DNA from: Plicaturopsis crispa FD-325 SS-3
Taxonomy: Eukaryota; Basidiomycota; Agaricomycetes; Amylocorticiales; Amylocorticiaceae
Length of the DNA: 64,000 bases
NCBI GenBank assembly: GCA_000827205.1
Contig: KN832562.1
Span: 788,361 to 852,360 of the forward strand
Direction: 5' to 3'
Under the pieces are notes generated by a model that worked only from the letters and a program-made list of their open reading frames with translations, was not told the origin of the DNA and made no database searches. The position numbers and the translations under genes are program-made. The first letter of the stretch is position 1; each line of letters begins with the position of its first letter. Positions 58,143 through 64,000 of this stretch are shown here, piece after piece.

Positions 58143-58968
58143 TCAGAATGGCAGTTTCTGCGACTTGGACGAGAGCGCAGGCTTGAGAGGGCTCGGGCGT
58201 CGTTTGCGATATATCTGGAGAAAAGCATGTTAGCAACTATGAAAGACGCACAAGCCAGCTGTAGCGTGGAATGGCAAGCAAGTCACAGAAGGTAGCACTT
58301 ACCGACTTGAAGCGATTAATACGCTTCTGCATGTCTCGCATGAGGATGTCGGTATGCGCCTCGCGCTTCCTGCTGACGCGCTCCCACTTGTGGCCCTTGA
58401 ACATCCGCCTATTCCCACTATACACCCCGCTATTCACGCCCTTCACTCTCTCCTCGACCTCGCCCACCCACAGCAAATCCCTGTCCCAGCCCGTCCCCTT
58501 CAGCACCCCCTGCTTCGCCTTCCTCTTCGTGCCCGTCGGCGTCGCCTCCTGCCTCGCCTGCGCGAGCTCGGACGGCGCGAGCTTCGGGCCCGGCGGGAGG
58601 AGGTGCACCTTCCCGACGCAGCGCGCGATCTTCACGAGCTCCGCCTGCCGCCGCAGGGAGAGCTGGGGCGGGCGCCAGTTCCCGGTTTTCGGGTTCTTGA
58701 ACGGCAGGAAGGGGTTGTATACGAGCGGTGTGTTGGCCTTCCTGTGCGCGCGCAGCTGGTCGATTGTCGGCAGCGGCAGGCGCACGTCCTTGGGGTCGCG
58801 TTTGGCAGTGGGGTCGGATTGGGGGACGACGACGGGGACGGCGGAAGTTGCCAACGGGCCAGGTATTAGCGGCACCTTGTGTTTGCCCTGGTGTAGGATT
58901 TCGTAGTTGACGGGGACGGACCGCGCGTTGTTTAGAACGAGTCTACGAAAGTTCTGAATCCGCTGCAT
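58143..58968 (-). CDS. Mitochondrial large-subunit ribosomal protein mL59 (MrpL25 type)
   Basis: Two exons (58303-58968, 58143-58214; GTAAGT donor, CTCCAG acceptor) total 738 nt, giving 245 aa. The N-terminus MQRIQNFRRLVLNNARSV is basic and suits mitochondrial import. The family core is RRQAELVKIARCVGKVHLLPPGPK, GTKRKAKQG, MFKGHKWERVSRKREAHTDILMRDMQKRINRFKS and the C-terminal IYRKRRPSPLKPALSSKSQKLPF. These KGHKWER/RR..R..I motifs mark the fungal mitochondrial ribosomal proteins of the L25 group. The ATG at 58968 is chosen over upstream in-frame ATGs because the sequence before it has no conserved character. Confidence 0.85.
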
Positions 58969-59547
58969 CGTCGCCGTTGCCGTCAACGAAAATAACCACC
59001 GTGACCTTGTGGAAAGTGAGCGCATGGATGGAGGTGAAATTATCGAGGTGGCGTTGGACTTCGTATTCAACAAACCAAAATAACCTCCTACTGCACTGAT
59101 TGCCATGCGCCAGTGCCTGGCCCCAATTTGGCCCCAATACTTAGCCCCAAGCCTCAAACCTTCAATCGTGTGAGCCCGTTGATTTAATACTTGTGTGGTA
59201 GGTAGGTAGACACTAGGTAAGCACTGCATGGTGTCGACTAGTACTGTCTTCGTGTAATTTATCGAGGAATTGAGCAGGATCTTTGTGTCAACAATATAGA
59301 ACGGCAAGAAATGCAAAACATCGTAAGACGTGAAGGGCATGTATGGCTATAGACATATTGGTGGTCGAGAGCAGTATGCATGTTGCGTATCCATAAGTAG
59401 GCAGTAGCTGGGCATTCCAAAGGATATTTGATATATAGTCGAGAGGTGCATGAGGAAGTTCTTGAATGCGAGGATGTCAATCATAGTGTGCAAGGAGAGG
59501 ATAGACGGCAGTGCAAAGAGACCATGTTGGGTAGAAGCGGATTGATA
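58969..59547. other. Intergenic region, 0.6 kb
   Basis: mL59 promoter side and 3' flank of the next gene. No feature recognised. Confidence 0.55.
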
Positions 59548-62034
59548 TCAAGCGATTCCCGTACGCCAGAAGCGCCACCCGCGCTCGTCGCCGATATCGT
59601 CTAGGTGGCTTAGCGCGACCGAAGGGCCCATGCCTATGCTGGGAAATTCCACCGCGCTGACGCCGAGCACCTTCACTGTGTTCGTGCTCGGATTGACGGT
59701 GACGCGTCCGGGGGTGAGCGCCTTCTGGGTCACGCGCAAGCGCGGGCTGGCGGTCGGAAGTTTCGCTGCGGCGGCGTCTTCGGGAGAGGGCGGGGTGAGC
59801 GGTGGTGTGGATTGGGTAGAATTGCTCGCGGGAGAGCGCTTGTAGTTAACGCGGGCAGGAGTGGGCGCGACGCGACTTTCAGGGCTTGAGTCTGCCGACA
59901 AAGTCTTGCTTCGAGAGGGCGGCGTTGGGGGAGGTGTCGCTGGGGCGCGTGTAATGGTGGGTGTGACGGGGTCAGGCTTCGCTAGAGGAGAAATACGTGT
60001 CGGCGCCGGTTCTGTGGCTGTCTTGTCGGGTTCTGTCGTCGTCACTGTCGTGGTCGGGCTCGACGAGGACATGCACTCGTCGCTTTCATCTACCTCCTCG
60101 GTCGTGTCCTCGTGCGCGAACGCAAACGACGCGGACAAGGTGGAACGCGCACGTGCGCGTCTATGCCCGTGCTGCGCCCTCGCAGTGGCGCCGCCTAAAG
60201 GTGGTGAAGGCAACTCGGCAATCGGCGAGACCGCGGGCAAGAGCGGGCCGCTCATGCTCCTAGGGCGTGCACGGACGCGAGCATTCTCGCTGGGGGGACG
60301 TGCGGGCGCCCTCTCTGGAGGCGGCTCTACCCCACGTAAGACGACATCGCCGCCTAGAACGATATCCCGTGGGCCAAGGCCACGCAGCAGGAGCTCCGCG
60401 ATGGCCAACGTCATTGTTGGCGATTCGGGTTGCCTAGAGCTTCGAAGAGCATGGGGAATAGCAGTGGAATTTGGGGCAGGCATAGACACGGTGGCGCCAA
60501 ACATGCCCGCCGGAACGACGTACGCGCCGAATGTGCTCGATACATTGAGGCCTGCGGTTCCTATGCTGGTTGTAGGAGGGACATCGCCATGCGCAGGGAG
60601 CGTTGGGAGATCGAACTCCAAGCATCGATAGGCGGGAATGTCGTACATCGAAACGGGACGCGAGCGCGGCGGCGGCGGCTGGGTCGGGCGCGGCTTGGTC
60701 AGTAATGAGGGCCGGCGCGACCTGGGCGTGAACGTTGATGGGGACGCTGGCACCGAAGTCGCCGGAGAGGGTGGGCGTGATGTATCCATTGAGTTTGAAC
60801 GCGGCATGGCAATCATAGAAACGGGACGCGAATAACCTTCCTGATAGCATGGACCCTGATTGTCTCCAAGATTTTCGGACGCAAGTAGAAATGCAGAAAG
60901 CGCCGCCACGAGGGTGGACGGCGTGTACGGCGGCAGGACGTGGATCATCTGCGCCTGTGTCAATGGGGCTGGCGCCGCGGGCATATCCGAAGGCAGGGCA
61001 CCCCGTCCACGCCCGCGACCGCGCAGCCTGAGGGTCGAGAAGAACCCGCGCGAGCGAGGTTTCTCAGAGCGCCCAGAGGGCTGAGCGGGAGTCAGATACG
61101 GCCTTGAGAGCGTGCTGACCAGGATCGCGTGCTTCAACCTTTTCTTATCCGCTTCCGGACCTCCTCCGCCCGTCTCCAAGAAATTAACCACCGTGTCCAA
61201 CTTCCTGCCACTATCCTCCTCATGCTGTCCTCCTGCGCTCTTACGGTTCCGGGCAAATAGACCTCGCTTTCGACGGCTGCCCTGCTTCTCGTACCCGTCC
61301 TCGCCGTGTTGGAGCTCCTGAACGCGCACATCATCCTGGTCACCATAGACACGCCAGGCGTGCGCGACGCGCGATGCCCAATCGAGGATAGATACAAGCG
61401 AGATCGCGTCGTGCGGGTCGGTGTTCTGGGATGGGACGCGAAGGATGCGGACGGCTGCTGAATGAAGGACACGGGAAATAGACACAATGCGGGATGCAGA
61501 AGAAGATGGGACAGTGAGAATGATGAGAGTCGACGCTGAGGACGTCCCCGAGAACATTATGGGGGCTATCGACTGGGTAGCTGGAGCTGCGAATATTTGT
61601 GATAAATAACGGGACAGAAGACATAAATATGTTCGTGACTCACATCCAAGAATGAGGGAAACACGTTTCCGAGTTTCCTCTTGGCACACGGCATGGACGA
61701 TGCCAACGTCAAGCATCCATGGGTTTAACATTGGCCTCTCGATAGAGTTGCCGTCGGTAGGACTTTCGGATAGTGCCGTAAGCATAGGCGCAGATTGAGA
61801 AAGCGACCGTGGTCGGGAAGCAGGCGGCGGGGGGCCGGGTACAGGTGTAAATGGGCGTGGCGCATTGGGAGGAAGACTGAGACGCGGGCGAAACATGTCT
61901 GCGCGTGGACCCATTGGCCTCGCTAGAGGCTGGTGCATCTGCGCCGGCCTCCGCGTCAAGCTCGCGGTCGGTGAGCGCACCGGTGGCATGCTCAGACTCG
62001 AGCTCGACGACGACGACGAAGCCATGGTCTGCAT
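59548..62034 (-). CDS. Large Ser/Pro-rich protein of unknown function
   Basis: Two exons (61644-62034 and 59548-61586, 57-nt intron with GTGAGT and TTCGCAG ends) encode about 809 aa. The N-terminus is Ser-rich (MASSSSSSSS). A folded segment near 100-210 reads NPWMLDVGIVHAVCQEETRKRVSLILG, APIMFSG, STLIILTVPSSSASRIVSISRVLHSAAVRILRVP, ILDWASRVAHAWRVYG. Then come basic and Pro-rich stretches, a second conserved-looking block (CLEFDLPTLPAHGDVPP, LAIAELLLRGLGPRDIVLGGD), a disordered Pro/Thr region and the end ERGWRFWRTGIA. Many S/T-P sites suggest phosphorylation. There is no signal peptide or known domain. The long open frame with a clean intron supports a real gene; the second ATG at 62025 has the better context. 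Confidence 0.65.
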   Translation of the reverse strand: MQTMASSSSSSSSLSMPPVRSPTASLTRRPAQMHQPLARPMGPRADMFRPRLSLPPNAPRPFTPVPGPPPPASRPRSLSQSAPMLTALSESPTDGNSIERPMLNPWMLDVGIVHAVCQEETRKRVSLILGCESRTYLCLLSRYLSQIFAAPATQSIAPIMFSGTSSASTLIILTVPSSSASRIVSISRVLHSAAVRILRVPSQNTDPHDAISLVSILDWASRVAHAWRVYGDQDDVRVQELQHGEDGYEKQGSRRKRGLFARNRKSAGGQHEEDSGRKLDTVVNFLETGGGGPEADKKRLKHAILVSTLSRPYLTPAQPSGRSEKPRSRGFFSTLRLRGRGRGRGALPSDMPAAPAPLTQAQMIHVLPPYTPSTLVAALSAFLLASENLGDNQGPCYQEGYSRPVSMIAMPRSNSMDTSRPPSPATSVPASPSTFTPRSRRPSLLTKPRPTQPPPPRSRPVSMYDIPAYRCLEFDLPTLPAHGDVPPTTSIGTAGLNVSSTFGAYVVPAGMFGATVSMPAPNSTAIPHALRSSRQPESPTMTLAIAELLLRGLGPRDIVLGGDVVLRGVEPPPERAPARPPSENARVRARPRSMSGPLLPAVSPIAELPSPPLGGATARAQHGHRRARARSTLSASFAFAHEDTTEEVDESDECMSSSSPTTTVTTTEPDKTATEPAPTRISPLAKPDPVTPTITRAPATPPPTPPSRSKTLSADSSPESRVAPTPARVNYKRSPASNSTQSTPPLTPPSPEDAAAAKLPTASPRLRVTQKALTPGRVTVNPSTNTVKVLGVSAVEFPSIGMGPSVALSHLDDIGDERGWRFWRTGIA

Positions 62035-63536
62035 GGTAGCTGCAGAAAGAGCTGCGTGGACAAGATAGAATCAGAACGGCGGCGCAGGCATATATATCAA
62101 AAACCACATAGTCTTTCGTTGCAACGAGTATAATCAAACGCATATCGTTGATGCTATAGTATCTTGTACCAGTAGAACATCACCCATCGCGAGCCAGAAC
62201 CGCGCTGGAGCTTATGCAGGTTCCAATGGACGTTTGAAACTCGTATGAAGTGGCGCGGCAGATTCAGTTGCTGGACTTCGGAGGCGCAAATCACGTCGGA
62301 AACGGTGCAAAAGACGTCGGAAGCCATGGAAAAGATGCAGAAAGCGAGGCAAAAAGATGTCGAAGATACAGATGCTCGCAAAGGGTATTCGTTATCGTCG
62401 ATGTTTGGTAGCAGAATTGACACTGGCGCACAGCATGCTGTCCGTTATCGCGCGGCTATCCCGCCCATGCTCTATAACGACAAACGTTGCTTGCGAAACG
62501 GGCATGTTCCTCGCTCGATCCTGGGACTTGGGTCTCCGACGCTCTCCAAGGGGTGCATAGCGTAGTCGTCGATCCATCTAGTTGTCCTCAGCCTGAAGTG
62601 TGCTAGCCCGCTGTGGACACCTTATCGTGCTAGTCCTTGACACTTTGAACCTACAATGACTGCTTCAAGCACCGGTCGACCGCGGAAGCCAGTGTTTGCT
62701 TGTCTGCGCACACCGCATTAAACGGTGAAAGATAGCATCATGGTGGCGATAACGGCGGTTTCGGTGACCTGCTAACGTTTAAAAAGGTAGAATTAATCCG
62801 GGAACCCATTAGCGTGGTAGCTTGACAAGACAAGCCGACCCATTGACTTACCGCGCTATCGGCCTATCCTAGTCCCGCGATGCGCGACTGTCTCCTGGAG
62901 CAGACAATGGCGCGTTTCGCGGGCCAAGCATACGTCCAGTTGGGTTGTGTAGGAACGCGTATATCGAGGAAAACGCGAGGAGTTCGGGAAAATGTCTAGA
63001 GATAGGGCGACTTGGTGATATTATGCTGGACGGTACCGGGGTAATCGAGCGAGATGTAGCGTAACTCGGTTCCAGTAACTGCACAAGAACAAAGCAGCGA
63101 TCCTCGTCTGATAAAGCCATTCGATCTGGATAGAAGAATCATAGTTTGCTGCCGTGCATCTATATAGCTAGCTAGCTCATGAGAGTGGAGAGTGAAAAGC
63201 AGCTGGGACTCGGAGGCAAGGAGACGCGCCGCAAATACTTGGCAAAAAACTGTACCAAAAGCCTGCCCTCCTTCTCCTCGCAACCTCCATGTTCGTGTCA
63301 CTCCTGTGGACTTTGGACTCTCTAGTCGTCGTTGCGAACGTCGTGAACGCAGCATGCACTCTACAGCGTTCCACGATGCGGGTATCGTGACCCCCGGAGC
63401 AGCCATGCGCTCCCTCGGTTCCACGGCCCTTGGCGAATTCTAGCTCAAAGCAATATCCAGAGATGCATGGGCGCCTAGCGCGCACTATTCGGTCTTGAAC
63501 GACGCAATACGTCAACATGGTAGACACAGCGGGTGG
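62035..63536. other. Intergenic region, 1.5 kb
   Basis: ORFs up to about 140 aa on both strands, none with a recognisable domain. I see no gene that I can support. Confidence 0.45.
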
Positions 63537-64000
63537 CCCAGAATTACGCCCCTGCTATAATTTACCCAAAAGTTGGTGCGAAAATAGAAATTTTGGTCTG
63601 AATTACGCCCGCGCGATATGCTTCCTGTAGCCAAAGCAAAATCCGTCCCAAAGTAAAGAATATTGTGTCGCATTTTGGGCTGTATTTAGACACCGGGAAA
63701 GCCCAGCCGCCGCGCCTGCTAATGCTAAAATTACGCCCGTGCCAAAGGGAGATCTAAAATTAACACAAAAACATCATTTCTGGGTTTCCTTTTGTATGTG
63801 CTACAGATAGGGTGTCGCGGACACGAAATTTTCGCCAGAAGGGGGATTTTATGGGTGGCAAAATATATTCTATCTCCGGGGCGACAACTTGACTGTCGCG
63901 CTGGACAAAGGCAGCATTTAGGGTAGCCCAAAAGCCAGCCCCAAAGCTGGGCTATAACCCCGTCCAAACTGAAGCCCAACATGTTTCATTTCGGGTTTCA
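63537..64000. repeat. AT-rich repetitive sequence, probable transposon edge (partial)
   Basis: The phrase AATTACGCCC occurs at about 63542, 63601 and 63729, among many short AAGCCCA/GGGCT words. The base composition and word use differ from neighbouring DNA. It runs off the right edge, so no terminal repeat or target duplication can be paired. A non-coding part of a DNA transposon or a MITE is likely. Confidence 0.35.

Noticed and set aside
59861-60631. 256-aa plus-strand ORF
   Set aside because: Antisense shadow of the Ser/Pro-rich gene at 59548-62034.
1-64000. CRISPR array, prophage, operon or ribosomal RNA genes
   Set aside because: The genes have spliceosomal introns throughout, so the DNA is eukaryotic; no regular spaced repeats or rRNA-like sequence were seen. 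tRNA genes were looked for only by eye and none was recognised.

Overview
The window is nuclear DNA of a basidiomycete fungus, most likely a wood-inhabiting mushroom or polypore (Agaricomycetes). The evidence is the gene architecture: many short introns of about 48-75 nt with GT..AG ends split nearly every gene, spacing is compact, and several predicted proteins have the look of families confined to mushroom-forming fungi. Genes are given from first to last codon, introns included. I rebuilt exons by eye from splice signals and protein continuity; where I say the spliced length is a multiple of three, I checked it.

Layout. Positions 1-2,700 hold the 5' end of GFA1 (chitin precursor synthesis) and a secreted Egh16-like protein. 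Positions 2,700-7,870 are gene-poor, with a 359-bp hAT-type MITE and the decayed remains of a duplicated sequence. Positions 7,870-16,130 hold two paralogous multi-pass membrane proteins, transcribed away from each other, on either side of a cytochrome P450. Positions 17,100-18,670 hold a tandem pair of small TT1751/DUF302-like proteins, the first with a start codon that only splicing creates. Next, on the minus strand, come mitochondrial methionyl-tRNA formyltransferase (FMT1) and the telomere CST subunit STN1. Positions 23,000-27,700 are a tandem segmental duplication carrying two large secreted proteins of unknown function.

Positions 27,700-42,300 are dense housekeeping genes: a small ORF resembling transposon leaders, a TENA/THI-4 protein, the mRNA-export adaptor ALY/REF, actin-interacting protein AIP1, the spindle-checkpoint protein MAD3, DDB1 and RAD52. 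AIP1/MAD3 and DDB1/RAD52 are head-to-head pairs sharing promoters of about 250 bp. Positions 43,000-48,200 hold a Dal5-type MFS transporter and a secreted oxalate decarboxylase, whose second cupin metal site is encoded by two consecutive micro-exons. Positions 50,900-62,030 hold an Rrm4-type RNA-binding protein (three RRMs plus MLLE modules), two proteins of unknown function, ERG6 (ergosterol synthesis) and mitochondrial ribosomal protein mL59. The right end is non-coding and finishes in an AT-rich repeat, probably a transposon edge.

There is no operon-like system. Functional links are loose: four genome-stability genes (STN1, MAD3, DDB1, RAD52) lie within about 22 kb, and oxalate decarboxylase and the secreted families fit a plant-decay lifestyle. 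The best candidates for undescribed biology are the duplicated secreted family, the membrane-protein pair around the P450, the splicing-created start codon and the OxdC micro-exons.
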